39,599 nt of DNA from Caryophanales bacterium (GCA_016288635.1 JAEEKZ010000029.1:1-39599), one strand, 5' to 3'. Positions 23,348 to 32,501 are shown, numbered from the stretch's first letter. Program-made: numbers and translations. Notes: a model not told the origin generated them from the sequence alone.

Positions 23348-24261
23348 TATTTAATCTCCAACATTTTCATTATTAAAGCCATTCTTATAAAGACTCCATA
23401 CTCTGCTTGTTTAAAGTAACATGCCCTTGGGTCGTCATCAACGTCTGTAGCTATTTCATTTACCCTTGGAAGAGGATGCATAATACATAAGTCTTTTTTA
23501 GCATTTACTAGTTTGTCCTTGTTTAAAATATAATAGTCTTTTAATCTTACATAATCTGCTTCATTAAAGAATCTTTCTTTTTGGACTCTAGTCATATATA
23601 GAATGTCTAGTTCATTCATGTATTCTTCGATATCTGTTGTTTCAACATAAGGAATATGGTTTTTATCTAAAACTTCTGTTTTCGTATACTCTGGAAGTTT
23701 TAATTCCTCGGGTGATATTAGAATAAATTTAATATTTTTATATCTAGACATTGCTGTAATTAATGAATGAATAGTTCTTCCAAACTTCAAATCTCCGCAT
23801 AAACCTATTGTTAAGTTATTTAGTTTTTTCTTTTCTATGCTAATTGTTAATAGATCTGTTAGTGTTTGAGTTGGATGGTTATGTCCTCCGTCTCCTGCAT
23901 TAATAATTGGCACTATAGTTTTGTTACTTGCAACAAGTGGAGCTCCTTCTTTTGGGTGCCTCATAGCTATAATGTCACAATAACCACCAACGACGCGAAT
24001 AGTGTCACTTACTGATTCTCCCTTAGAAACTGATGAAGAAGAACTCTCTGAAAAACCCAACACTTGTCCGCCTAGTCTTATCATTGCTGATTCAAATGAT
24101 AGTCTAGTTCTTGTGCTGGGTTCAAAAAATAATGTCCCTAGGATTTTGTTTTTGCATTTTTCATTATACTTATTTGGATTCTTTTTTATATCCTTCGCAA
24201 CTTTAATTAATGCGTCTATTTCTTTGATAGATAAATCACTGATATCGATTAAATTTCTCAC
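23347..24261 (-). CDS. pyrB: Aspartate carbamoyltransferase catalytic subunit
   Basis: Protein of 304 aa, the standard length. Carbamoyl-phosphate site [31 protein letters not shown] and aspartate-site [14 protein letters not shown] are all intact. It catalyses the first committed step of pyrimidine synthesis (carbamoyl phosphate plus aspartate). The start is GTG at 24261, with GAGG five bases upstream; there is no in-frame ATG nearby. No other pyr genes lie in the window, and I see no attenuator between its promoter and start. Confidence 0.97.
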   Translation of the reverse strand: MRNLIDISDLSIKEIDALIKVAKDIKKNPNKYNEKCKNKILGTLFFEPSTRTRLSFESAMIRLGGQVLGFSESSSSSVSKGESVSDTIRVVGGYCDIIAMRHPKEGAPLVASNKTIVPIINAGDGGHNHPTQTLTDLLTISIEKKKLNNLTIGLCGDLKFGRTIHSLITAMSRYKNIKFILISPEELKLPEYTKTEVLDKNHIPYVETTDIEEYMNELDILYMTRVQKERFFNEADYVRLKDYYILNKDKLVNAKKDLCIMHPLPRVNEIATDVDDDPRACYFKQAEYGVFIRMALIMKMLEIK

Positions 24262-24283
24262 ATATACCTCAACTTTCTTTTTT

Positions 24284-24311
24284 ATTATATCATTCTATTT
24301 ATTTATGTCTA
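24284..24311 (-). promoter_or_regulatory. Promoter of pyrBI
   Basis: TAGACA (24306-24311, 5/6), 16-bp spacer, perfect TATAAT (24284-24289) on the minus strand. It starts right after the gmk terminator and leaves a leader of about 15 nt, too short for a PyrR-type attenuator. Confidence 0.7.
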
Positions 24312-24312
24312 T

Positions 24313-24336
24313 AAAAAAACAGGTATTAAACCCGTT
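24313..24336 (-). terminator. Terminator after gmk
   Basis: Seven-bp stem (AACGGGT/ACCTGTT with one G-U pair, 5-nt loop) followed by seven U residues on the minus strand, overlapping the gmk stop. Confidence 0.75.
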
Positions 24337-25015
24337 ATAATTTTATATCCTCGTTAATATATTTTTCTTCCATTAACAATTCGTGGATAGCTTCTTCTTC
24401 ATTTCCTAAATATAATTCTTCAATTCTATCTACACGACATTTTTCTGATGTTAATATAGCTGAAACTTTTTCCGCAGCATTTTCAACAACGTCATTAGTA
24501 ACAACATAGTTGTAATTGGTAATTTGGTTAATTTCTTGATAAGCAATCTTAAATCTCCTTAATATTGCTTCTTGTGATTCAGTTTTTCTTCCAACTAATC
24601 TCTTAATTAGTTCTTCCATGCTTGTTGGAACGATAAAAATACAAATTGTTTCTGGCAATAATTCTTTTATTTTTAATGCTCCTTGAACCTCCACAACAAG
24701 ATATACATCTGTTCCATTAGCCAAACACTTTTCCACATGTTCTTTTGGCGTTCCATAGTAGTATCCATTATATTTAGCGTATTCTAAAAATTCATTATTT
24801 CTTATTTTTTCTTCAAATTCTTCATTTGTTAGAAAATAATAATCTCTTCCTTCAACATCATTAGGCCTCATTGGTCTTGTTGTGCACGATATACTTAACC
24901 AGGATTTTGGTCTTCTTTTTAATACTTCTTGAACAACAGTATCCTTTCCTGCACCAGATGGCCCACTTATAACAACAAGTGATCCACGTTCTTTCTGCTT
25001 AACAATGTTTTTCAT
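24335..25015 (-). CDS. gmk: Guanylate kinase
   Basis: Protein of 226 aa, about 20 longer than usual because of an acidic C-terminal tail. P-loop VVISGPSGAGKDTVV, the GMP-binding STRPMRPNDVEGRDYYF-like segment (here SCTTRPMRPNDVEGRDYYFL) and GTPKEHVEKCL are typical. It phosphorylates GMP to GDP and is essential in nucleotide metabolism and (p)ppGpp balance. AAAGGAGG precedes the ATG, 17 bp after the E2-like gene. Confidence 0.96.
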   Translation of the reverse strand: MKNIVKQKERGSLVVISGPSGAGKDTVVQEVLKRRPKSWLSISCTTRPMRPNDVEGRDYYFLTNEEFEEKIRNNEFLEYAKYNGYYYGTPKEHVEKCLANGTDVYLVVEVQGALKIKELLPETICIFIVPTSMEELIKRLVGRKTESQEAILRRFKIAYQEINQITNYNYVVTNDVVENAAEKVSAILTSEKCRVDRIEELYLGNEEEAIHELLMEEKYINEDIKL

Positions 25016-25032
25016 TTAGACCCTCCTTTGAC

Positions 25033-25896
25033 TTATTTATCTTTTTTGGTTACTTTTGGCTGTTCTAATACTTCATCCGCCCTATTTTCTAAACACTTTG
25101 GATTTTTGAGTATGTTTTCTAATAGTTTTAACGATTTTACAAAGTAGAATCCATCGCCAATTCTTTCATCGAAATTAGCTCCTAATTCCACTAATTTTCT
25201 TACTTGTTTTTTGCCATCAATAATTACTTCTTCATCTTTTACTTCACCAATTGTGGCGATTGCTGAACAAGAACCAAAATCGGTGTTGTTATGATAAATC
25301 GCACCAAAGTGTAATGCTCCTAGATTAGATAAAATAATACTTGAATAATATAAGTTATCTTCAACTAGAGATGCTGGCAATAATCCTCTTTTGTCTAAAA
25401 ATTTTAGTGCACCTATTAATGGCACTCTAATAATGTTAGGGAATTTTCCTAAGATGTCTATTGCACTATTTGCTCCTGCCTTTTTATCTGTCTTATTTCT
25501 AACTCCGTTAACTTTATCATTCATCTTTTTACTAATAGTATCAATATTGTCATCTGGTTCTATTGGCACTATTATCATGATTTCTTCCGCATTGTCTTCA
25601 AACTCAACTTTTGCTACAAATGATATAGATACTGTTGTATGTTCGTAAAGATGTCTGTTATCTACAAATCTATTTAGTTTAGGACGATTATAGAAAGTTT
25701 TTCCTATTGCGGTAACTAATGCTTGAAAAAATGTATAATGATTTCCTTCCTTTTTACTTTTTTCTAGATACTTCATTAATTCCGTAACATCTAGTTTATG
25801 GTTAACAAATACATCGCAATCGCATCTTCTTGGTTTAAGATCATACATTATTTGTTCCATTCCAGATATTTTCTTAATTCTTCTTCTATCTTTCAT
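25033..25896 (-). CDS. Stand-alone E2-like/CAT-fold acyltransferase lacking the catalytic His
   Basis: Protein of 287 aa resembling the catalytic domain of 2-oxoacid dehydrogenase E2 subunits and chloramphenicol acetyltransferase: YTFFQALVTAIGKTFYNRPK near the N-terminus, SIILSNLGALHFGAI and, at 243-249, DERIGDG where E2 has DHRxxDG. The catalytic His is thus a Glu. There is no lipoyl or peripheral-subunit-binding domain, and no E1/E3 genes are near. It is probably not a classic acyltransferase; it may be a binding or structural relative or act on another substrate. AAGGAG precedes the ATG, and it shares a transcript with gmk. Confidence 0.78.
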   Translation of the reverse strand: MKDRRRIKKISGMEQIMYDLKPRRCDCDVFVNHKLDVTELMKYLEKSKKEGNHYTFFQALVTAIGKTFYNRPKLNRFVDNRHLYEHTTVSISFVAKVEFEDNAEEIMIIVPIEPDDNIDTISKKMNDKVNGVRNKTDKKAGANSAIDILGKFPNIIRVPLIGALKFLDKRGLLPASLVEDNLYYSSIILSNLGALHFGAIYHNNTDFGSCSAIATIGEVKDEEVIIDGKKQVRKLVELGANFDERIGDGFYFVKSLKLLENILKNPKCLENRADEVLEQPKVTKKDK

Positions 25897-25946
25897 ATTG
25901 TCTCCTTATTATCCATCTATACTTATTTTATCATGTTTTTGTTAAC

Positions 25947-25982
25947 AAAAAAACTGATATATAGTTTTCTTTACATCAGTTT
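25947..25982 (-). terminator. Terminator after the camelysin-like gene
   Basis: Eight-bp stem AAACTGAT/ATCAGTTT with a 16-nt loop, followed by a U-run on the minus strand. Confidence 0.65.
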
Positions 25983-27028
25983 TAATTTCCTGTTTCGCTT
26001 GGAACTTTACTTAAATGAATATTATATGATATTCCACTTCCAGATACGCTATTTTCATTATCAATATCCTGGCCTTCTATCCATAGATATACTCTAATTT
26101 TAGTAATACCACGTCTTATTGTAAATATTTCTTGGTATGTTCTAAAATCTTGTGATGTTGTTAATAATTTAACTCCATTAGCACTACTTTCCATCGTGGA
26201 AATATATGTTCCAACAGTTCCGTTTGTTCCTAACATAAGTGATTTCATATCAACATCACTAAATTCTCTTGATAATCCATAGTAAGTAGTTGCCCCTCTA
26301 GCTACTCCATCTGTTGATGTTTTATCGTTAATTGTGGCTCCATATAAACTTATTTGGCTAGCCGCACTAGTATTATGAATATTACTATTTGGTTCCCATA
26401 TATAAACATTTTTATTATCAATCATATTTCTTGTGTTTTGTACTGTTACTGGAGTTGCATCTAAAGCTTCATCTCCTTGGAATACAAAGGCTATTCTTGA
26501 TGAGTTTTGTAAGCCTTTATCTATTTCATTTTCCATCACTATTACATTTGATTCTGTTGTTAGATAAATTGGTGATTCTTGTTCTATTTTTAAGAAGATA
26601 TCAAAGGCAACATAATGGCCTTCTTGTCCTCTTGTATCTGTTTGTTTTATGGAACTCACTATATAATCGCCAGTTGTCGGGTTTGAAGTTACCTCACCAT
26701 AATATACATTCATTCTTCCATTTGCATCTACAGTTCCGTTTGATGAAACCGGTTTTAAAATTGGTGGAAACTGATTTACATGATTATTATAGTTTTCTGG
26801 ATTGATAATTTCGGCGTTAGATAGAACATTTTTCCAATCAATACCATTTGATGATATTTCTAATCCCGATGTTGATGCAACTTTAATATTAATTGTATCA
26901 ATAGTTACTGTTTTATTGGCGGTAAACCAGGCATATGTTGAAGTAACTAATAAAACTATTGTCAAAAATAGTATTAACAATATTGTTGCAAAACTTAGTT
27001 TTTTCTTTTCTTTCTTTTTTGTTTTCAC
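25982..27028 (-). CDS. Exported protein with SipW-type signal (TasA/camelysin-like, 348 aa)
   Basis: A very basic N-terminus (MKTKKKEKKK), a hydrophobic helix and the sequence STYAWFTANKTVTI match the SipW-dependent signal style of TasA/camelysin-like proteins, followed by a beta-rich body with GIDWKNVLSN and many Asn/Thr. TasA relatives form matrix fibres. No SipW-type signal peptidase is in the window, so processing is uncertain. The start is GTG at 27028, with AAGGAG six bases upstream. The TAA stop of the CAP/Ig gene overlaps this Shine-Dalgarno, so the two surface proteins are co-expressed. Confidence 0.72.
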   Translation of the reverse strand: MKTKKKEKKKLSFATILLILFLTIVLLVTSTYAWFTANKTVTIDTINIKVASTSGLEISSNGIDWKNVLSNAEIINPENYNNHVNQFPPILKPVSSNGTVDANGRMNVYYGEVTSNPTTGDYIVSSIKQTDTRGQEGHYVAFDIFLKIEQESPIYLTTESNVIVMENEIDKGLQNSSRIAFVFQGDEALDATPVTVQNTRNMIDNKNVYIWEPNSNIHNTSAASQISLYGATINDKTSTDGVARGATTYYGLSREFSDVDMKSLMLGTNGTVGTYISTMESSANGVKLLTTSQDFRTYQEIFTIRRGITKIRVYLWIEGQDIDNENSVSGSGISYNIHLSKVPSETGN

Positions 27029-27031
27029 TTG

Positions 27032-29506
27032 TTACTCCTTATTATTAAATTCTTGTGCCCAGTATGGAGTATTTCCTATTTTGAAATATCCTATACCAAT
27101 TCTCGTAAATGATGGCCTTATCATATTCTCATAATGTGATGGAGAATTTTTCCATCCCTTTGATACACCATCTGCTGTTTCATATCCTCTTGCAATATTT
27201 TCGCCCAAATATCCATGTGAAGATCCACATTCTAGAATTGCTGTACTCCATTTAGTTCCATTTGGTCTTGTGTGCTCAAATACGCCCGAATAAGCCATTT
27301 CTAGCGCTCTTACTGTTGCTGCTAGAGTCAGTTTATCATCAAGAACCAACTGAGGTCTAGAACTGTTTCCATCAATATTTTTAGTATTTGCTTCAATACG
27401 ATATTCATTTGTATTATTTAATACTGCATTTATAAATTCTGTATTTTGTTTAATTACTTCTCTTGCTTCAGGAATTAAATCTTGGGTTGTTGCATTATAA
27501 CCACTTCTGTCATATTTTGATTCAATAGTAGAATAAATTACTAATTCACAATTTGAGGCGTACTTATAAACAATTTCCTTTTGATTTTTTATTATTTTAA
27601 CTCCATATTTATATGGTTCTGTAGCTATTAATGTATTTCGTTCTTCAGATGTATATGATCCTGAACATGTATTTTCTGTGACTTCAACTTCACATGTATC
27701 CCTTTTTCCATCAACGATTACCGTTATTGTTGCTGTTCCAGGAGCTAGGGCCTTTATAACACCCTTGCTTGTAACCGATGCTACAAAGCTATTGGATGTA
27801 TACCATTTTGTGTCTTGATTTGTAGCCGTTGGTGGGGTTATTGAAGTAGTTAATGCTTTTTGGCTTCCTCGTTTTAACGTTAATGATTTATGGTTTAATT
27901 CTACTGATTCAACACTTATTATTGAATCCGAAGTATTTGCTCCATAATCTACTTCTTTGTTATTTACTGTTACCGAGCAAAAAGCCATCTTTCCATCAGC
28001 AGTTGCAGTTATAGCAGCTGAACCCAAACCTTTTGCTGTTACTACTCCTGAGCTATTTACTGTTACTACATTAGTATTAGTTGATTTCCATGTAATTCCC
28101 TTGTTTGTAGCATTAGATGGGTTAATAGTTGCTGTTAATACTGTTGTATTACCTATAAACATAGATATATTGCTTCTATCTAGAGTAATAAGAGTAACTT
28201 TTATGGTTTTATCCTCAACAGGTTTATCCTCAATTACCCCAGGATCTCCAATATCTGTGCTTGGCTTTATATCAGTAGCTTTTGACACTGTTATAGCACA
28301 TGTTGCCTTTTTTCCACCCGCTGTTACAGTTATTGTTGCTGTTCCTGCTGATTTTGCTGTTACCCATCCGTAGTTATCTACAGTTACAATCTTGGTGTTA
28401 CTTGATGTCCAAGTTGTCGTCTTATCATCTGCATCTACTGGAGTTATTGTTGCAGTTAATTTTTCTTTCGAACCTTCAATTAAGTTTAATGCTTTTTTAT
28501 TCAATTGAATTGAAGATACTGCAATAGGTTGTCTTGTAACATTTACAATACACTTGGCTGTTTTACCGTCTGCTTCAGCTATAATGGCAGTTTTTCCAAT
28601 TCCAACTGGAGTAACATAGCCATTTGAATTTACTGTTGCTACAGCTTTATTATCTGACTTCCAAGTTACCATTTTGTTTGTTGCGTTATTTGGAGATACT
28701 GTTGCTTTTAATTGGTATCCTTTTGTTGTTGTATATAAATCTATTTCTTTTGTATTTAGTGCTATATTTGTTACACTTATAATTGATTTTTTTACTGTTA
28801 CATTACAAGTATCTTTAACATCATCTCCACTTGCAGTTATTATTGTTGTTCCTGCTGATATCGGTGTTACATAACCATCATTACTAACAATTGCAACATT
28901 AGTATTACTTGATGTCCAGGTTAAAGCTTTTGTTGAGACCTTATCTGGTAATATCTTTGCTGTTATTTTTGTTGTTTTAGAATTGTCATATAGTGTTAGT
29001 GTGTGATTAGATAATGTAATACTTTTAATTTTATCATCGTCGCCAAAAGTATCAAACGAGGTGTTATTTTCATAGATACTATAATCATATTCAGTTGGTT
29101 TTTTAGTGTTTTCAGAAATAATTAGCAAATTTGTATAGATTTGTATTCCAAAATCTTTAGAACTAACATTTCCCCTTTCATCTGATGCGGTTATAGTTAT
29201 GACATAAAAGCCATTTTTATTAAAGTCAACTTCGCCATCAATACTAACACTTACTTTTTGAGATATGTTATCTTTTACTCTGAATGATTTTTTCAATTCA
29301 TCATAATTTTTTATATCCAAAAACGCCGCCTTTTTCATTTCTATTGTAGGTGGCTCAGTATCATCAACATTTTTTGCTCTTAGTATAATAGGGCTTAATA
29401 ACCCTGCTCCTGTATGTTTTGGCTCATTTTGTAGTAGAAAACTAAATAACATAACACTTAAAAGCAAAATAACGCAAGCTGTAACTGTCTTTATTTTTTC
29501 TATCAT
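27032..29506 (-). CDS. Surface protein with five BIG2 Ig-like domains and C-terminal CAP domain (824 aa)
   Basis: N-terminal membrane anchor or signal (residues 7-26). A beta-sandwich-like domain follows at about 50-130, then five BIG2 domains at about 160-240, 242-325, 328-410, 434-516 and 530-612. Each has a TWxSxNxxVAxV core and an ATITATADGKxAxCxVTV-like end with one Cys. A Cys-containing linker leads to a SCP/PR1 CAP domain (about 690-824) with FEHTRPNG, GENIARG, SPSHYENM and an ending YWAQEFNN. There is no LPXTG. BIG2 arrays serve as stalks in adhesins, and bacterial CAP domains are of uncertain activity. No obvious Shine-Dalgarno precedes the only plausible ATG. Confidence 0.88.
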   Translation of the reverse strand: MIEKIKTVTACVILLLSVMLFSFLLQNEPKHTGAGLLSPIILRAKNVDDTEPPTIEMKKAAFLDIKNYDELKKSFRVKDNISQKVSVSIDGEVDFNKNGFYVITITASDERGNVSSKDFGIQIYTNLLIISENTKKPTEYDYSIYENNTSFDTFGDDDKIKSITLSNHTLTLYDNSKTTKITAKILPDKVSTKALTWTSSNTNVAIVSNDGYVTPISAGTTIITASGDDVKDTCNVTVKKSIISVTNIALNTKEIDLYTTTKGYQLKATVSPNNATNKMVTWKSDNKAVATVNSNGYVTPVGIGKTAIIAEADGKTAKCIVNVTRQPIAVSSIQLNKKALNLIEGSKEKLTATITPVDADDKTTTWTSSNTKIVTVDNYGWVTAKSAGTATITVTAGGKKATCAITVSKATDIKPSTDIGDPGVIEDKPVEDKTIKVTLITLDRSNISMFIGNTTVLTATINPSNATNKGITWKSTNTNVVTVNSSGVVTAKGLGSAAITATADGKMAFCSVTVNNKEVDYGANTSDSIISVESVELNHKSLTLKRGSQKALTTSITPPTATNQDTKWYTSNSFVASVTSKGVIKALAPGTATITVIVDGKRDTCEVEVTENTCSGSYTSEERNTLIATEPYKYGVKIIKNQKEIVYKYASNCELVIYSTIESKYDRSGYNATTQDLIPEAREVIKQNTEFINAVLNNTNEYRIEANTKNIDGNSSRPQLVLDDKLTLAATVRALEMAYSGVFEHTRPNGTKWSTAILECGSSHGYLGENIARGYETADGVSKGWKNSPSHYENMIRPSFTRIGIGYFKIGNTPYWAQEFNNKE

Positions 29507-29554
29507 ACTAATATGATACCATATTTTTCAACTGTTTAGGATGTTTTTTGTAGA

Positions 29555-30061
29555 TTAGACATATTCTTTATATATAGCAAAATTTTTCTTTTCGTTCCCT
29601 AAAGTTGTTTTAGGCCCATGCCCTGGATAAAGGATGATATTATCATCGTATTTGCTTATTAACTCAAAGCTATTCAACATGCCTTTTTTATTACCGCCTA
29701 AATCTATTCTTCCAAAGCTATTTTTAAATAAAAAATCACCGCAGAAAATTGAGTTTATGTTTTCAAAGTAAAAGCATTTAGAATCACTTGTGTGTCCTGG
29801 TGTAGAAATTTCAGTATATTTAAAACTTTTATTGTCGATTTTATTTAAAGTTAAATTGTATGTTTTTAGTACTTCTTCTAGTGCTCCTGTATGATCATCG
29901 TGTGCGTGTGTTAATAAACAACCTACAACTTTGTAGTTATTTACAAATTCTTTTATTCTATCAAATTCATCACCTGGATCAACAATTATACACTCTTTAT
30001 TATGAGTAATAATATAGCAATTTGTTTCTAGAGGCCCCACAACTAAAGTATGAACTTCCAT
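29555..30061 (-). CDS. Metallo-beta-lactamase-fold hydrolase (glyoxalase II-like)
   Basis: Protein of 168 aa, shorter than glyoxalase II proper. Zinc-site motifs occur in order: THAHDDHTGAL, STPGHTSDSKC (His), FCGDFLF (Asp) and LYPGHGPKTT (His). The start MEVHTLVVGPLETNCYIITH is the typical opening of the YcbL/GloB-like subgroup. It likely hydrolyses a thioester or related metabolite. AAGGAT precedes the ATG, 1 bp after the TtcA-like gene's stop, so the pair is coupled. Confidence 0.92.
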   Translation of the reverse strand: MEVHTLVVGPLETNCYIITHNKECIIVDPGDEFDRIKEFVNNYKVVGCLLTHAHDDHTGALEEVLKTYNLTLNKIDNKSFKYTEISTPGHTSDSKCFYFENINSIFCGDFLFKNSFGRIDLGGNKKGMLNSFELISKYDDNIILYPGHGPKTTLGNEKKNFAIYKEYV

Positions 30062-30062
30062 A

Positions 30063-30908
30063 TTAATCCTTTTTATCGTAATCTTCTAGAAAACTTTTAT
30101 ATTTGCCATCTAATTTAGTTCCTAGTACGCAATTTAAATTAATATTATCCATACTTTTAAAGATGTTAAAGTCAATGTTCGGATTTACTTTTCTCATTTC
30201 GTTTATCAGATTCTTAATCTCTTGCCTTTTTCCTGTCGTTTCATCTGAAATTGAACAATGTTCAGTAAATCTACATGCGCAATTTATAAATCTTAATTCA
30301 TTATAGTTCTTCCACGCGATTATATTTTGCTCTTTAATTAAATAAAGTGGCCTAATTAATTCAATATTTTCAAAATTCTCTGAATGTAATTTTGGTAGCA
30401 TAGTTTTTAATTCAGAACCATAAAACATAGATAATAAAGTTGTTTCAATAACATCATCAAGATGATGACCTAAAGCAATTTTGTTGCATCCCAATTCCTG
30501 GGCTTTGGCGTATAAGTGACCTCTTCTCATTCTGGCACAAAAATAACATGGGCTTTTAAAGTCCACTTTTTCAACCACATCATATATATCACTGTCAAAT
30601 ATTTGTAGAGGGATTCCTAGTAATTTTGAATTTTCCTCGATTACTTTACGGTTTTCTTTGTTGTATCCCGGATCCATCGTAACATATACTGCATCAAATT
30701 TTATTTTGCCATGCTTAACTAGTTCTTGCATACATTTAGCAAGCAAAAATGAGTCTTTTCCTCCACTGATGCAAACCATAACTTTATCATTCTCTTTTAT
30801 TAATTCATAATCTTGAACAGCTTCAATAAATTTGCTCCATATTTCTTTTCTATATGTCCTTATTATGCTTCTTTCAACTTCCTGTGCTTTATTTAATACT
30901 CTTTTCAT
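30063..30908 (-). CDS. TtcA-family PP-loop ATPase (tRNA thiolation-type)
   Basis: Protein of 281 aa from ATG 30908 (MKRVLNKAQEVERSIIRTYR), chosen because AAGGA lies about eight bases upstream; an earlier in-frame ATG at 30962 has none. PP-loop VCISGGKDSFLLAK (SGGxDS) and the Fe-S Cys pair CYFCARMRRG are TtcA hallmarks; further Cys occur in NCACRFTEHC. TtcA makes 2-thiocytidine in tRNA using an iron-sulphur cluster, but this subgroup in Firmicutes is often only called TtcA-like, so the exact modification is uncertain. The MBL gene follows directly. Confidence 0.85.
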   Translation of the reverse strand: MKRVLNKAQEVERSIIRTYRKEIWSKFIEAVQDYELIKENDKVMVCISGGKDSFLLAKCMQELVKHGKIKFDAVYVTMDPGYNKENRKVIEENSKLLGIPLQIFDSDIYDVVEKVDFKSPCYFCARMRRGHLYAKAQELGCNKIALGHHLDDVIETTLLSMFYGSELKTMLPKLHSENFENIELIRPLYLIKEQNIIAWKNYNELRFINCACRFTEHCSISDETTGKRQEIKNLINEMRKVNPNIDFNIFKSMDNINLNCVLGTKLDGKYKSFLEDYDKKD

Positions 30909-30964
30909 ATAATTTTTCCTTTTTATAGATTTATATTTTATCATTTTTATATATGATTGCAATA

Positions 30965-32059
30965 TTATCTTGTTATTGAATTAATCAATTCTAGATATTG
31001 ATTTTTTGTTATTTTTTCTCCATCTACTTCAATTGTTTCTTCATTATCTAAATGTATATTAACTGTATGGTTTAATCCCGGAATAACTAGGTTTATAGTT
31101 TTATTTACTCCATTATAATAGAAATACATAGTTGTATCTTCATCTTTAACTCTAGCAATTTTACTTGTAAAATCTATTATTAAATTATTGTTTTCTTTTG
31201 CTAATTCCATAAGATTATTAACAATGAATATTAATGTATCTATATCTTTTATATCATAGTGTTTCTTTGTTTCATCTTTTTCTTTAGGTATTAAACCTGC
31301 AAGTTCGTAATAGTGCTGTAAAGAAATTGTTTTAACTCTTAAATTAAAACGCTTCGCAAGTTTTTGTGCTTCTTTTTTCGCATATTCTTCACATGGCTCA
31401 ATTAAAAATACTCCAAGTTTCTTTGTTTTTCTAGCATTTAGTAATATGTTGCTATATACAATATGATCTCTTACTAGTATATTTCCATTTGTTCTTATAT
31501 TATCAGCCATCATTTGTGTTTCTACTGCTCTAGGGGTTTGAAGCGAGTTGACATATTTCTTAGAATATACATCATTTCCGTTTACTGTATTAAGATAAAA
31601 ATATTGTCTTTCGATATCTTCGTTTGGTTTATCCAGTAGTACAGGATGCATATCTTCCTTACAAATACCTAAAATGTTATCGGAAGAAACACTGCACACA
31701 ATTCCATATCTAATGTTTTCAAATGTGCCTAAGTGTCTATCTGTTATTAATGATGCTGAAATTGTATCATTCTCTTCGTATTGTTCTGCTGGAACTGTAG
31801 GACATGTTACTACAAATTTAAATTTTGATTTTTCATCATACGAGTCAAAATCCGATATTTCTCTTTCCCATACTTTATTAATTATTTGTTGAATTTCTAT
31901 TTCTTTTTCTTTATATTCTCTATATGTTTTATAGTTTCCTTTTCTTAACTCTAATGTGTATTTTTTTAGAGTTAACAAGTCTTCTTTAGAGAGTGTTTTT
32001 CTATATTTCATTATGAATTCATTGATACTACTTATTAATTCTTGCTGAATTTTATCCAT
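30965..32059 (-). CDS. Uncharacterised protein (364 aa) upstream of the TtcA-like gene
   Basis: The start is ATG 32059 (MDKIQQELISSINEFIMKYR), with AAGGAG eight bases upstream; a GTG three codons earlier overlaps that site. An N-terminal helical region (1-70, Lys/Glu-rich) is followed by an alpha/beta region with FVVTCPTVPAEQYEE, LGTFENIRYGIVCSVSSDN and GVFLIEPCEEYAKKEAQKLA, then a small beta-rich C-terminal domain. It has no signal peptide or membrane helix. I do not recognise the family. It heads the transcript with the TtcA-like and MBL genes (56-bp gap), but the context does not give a function. Confidence 0.75.
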   Translation of the reverse strand: MDKIQQELISSINEFIMKYRKTLSKEDLLTLKKYTLELRKGNYKTYREYKEKEIEIQQIINKVWEREISDFDSYDEKSKFKFVVTCPTVPAEQYEENDTISASLITDRHLGTFENIRYGIVCSVSSDNILGICKEDMHPVLLDKPNEDIERQYFYLNTVNGNDVYSKKYVNSLQTPRAVETQMMADNIRTNGNILVRDHIVYSNILLNARKTKKLGVFLIEPCEEYAKKEAQKLAKRFNLRVKTISLQHYYELAGLIPKEKDETKKHYDIKDIDTLIFIVNNLMELAKENNNLIIDFTSKIARVKDEDTTMYFYYNGVNKTINLVIPGLNHTVNIHLDNEETIEVDGEKITKNQYLELINSITR

Positions 32060-32143
32060 AAAAAACACTCCTTATACTATAAGTATATATATCATTACCA
32101 TCTTTTTCTAGTTAATTATTTATTATTTTACATTTTTATGCAT

Positions 32144-32169
32144 AAAAAAAGATATATTTCTATATCTTT
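32144..32169 (-). terminator. Terminator after the GlsB/YeaQ-like gene
   Basis: Nine-bp stem AAAGATATA/TATATCTTT with a GAAA loop and U-run on the minus strand. Confidence 0.85.
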
Positions 32170-32180
32170 CTTTATTTTTG

Positions 32181-32432
32181 TTATTTAAATATTAATCGTC
32201 CAATAAAGATTACTATACAAGCGCCTACAGCAGCAATAAGTACGCTGTTGATTAAAGATGAGAATGGTAGTGTAACATGAATGAAGCTAAATACAAAGCT
32301 TCCAACAAAGCTTCCAACAATTCCCATTAAAATGTTTCTTAGTAATCCGCCTTTTGATCCCATGACTAGACTTGCTAACCATCCAGCAACAGCACCACAT
32401 AAAAGGGTAACAATTAAATTAGTTATATCCAT
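32181..32432 (-). CDS. GlsB/YeaQ/YmgE-family small membrane protein
   Basis: Protein of 83 aa with three hydrophobic helices and the family's glycine pattern: LLCGAVAGWLASLVMGSKGG, LRNILMGIVGSFVGSFVF and a final VLIAAVGACIVIFIGRLIF. Such proteins (also called transglycosylase-associated) are linked to stress and envelope responses, without a known mechanism. GGAGG precedes the ATG. It has its own -10 hexamer at 32453-32458 and its own terminator, so it is a one-gene transcript. Confidence 0.88.
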   Translation of the reverse strand: MDITNLIVTLLCGAVAGWLASLVMGSKGGLLRNILMGIVGSFVGSFVFSFIHVTLPFSSLINSVLIAAVGACIVIFIGRLIFK

Positions 32433-32473
32433 TTTCTTTTTCCTCCATTCTAATTATATATTATTTTTGATAA

Positions 32474-32501
32474 TAAAAAAAGAACTATTTTTTAGTTCTT
32501 T
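32474..32501 (-). terminator. Terminator of the two-gene membrane protein transcript
   Basis: Nine-bp stem AAAGAACTA/TAGTTCTTT with a short A-rich loop and a U-run on the minus strand. The stem overlaps the last codons of the 135-aa gene. Confidence 0.8.

Noticed and set aside
24262-24283. PyrR-type attenuator before pyrB
   Set aside because: The distance from promoter to start codon is too short for anti-terminator and terminator hairpins.
27957-28874. Long plus-strand open frames opposite the Ig-repeat gene
   Set aside because: They are antisense shadows produced by the repetitive Thr/Val/Ala-rich BIG2 coding sequence, with no ribosome-binding sites or plausible proteins.
27620-29050. Periodic repeats resembling a direct-repeat array
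   Set aside because: The period is about 250-300 bp and in frame with the five BIG2 domains; units diverge at DNA level and there are no spacers, so it is not CRISPR or a satellite.
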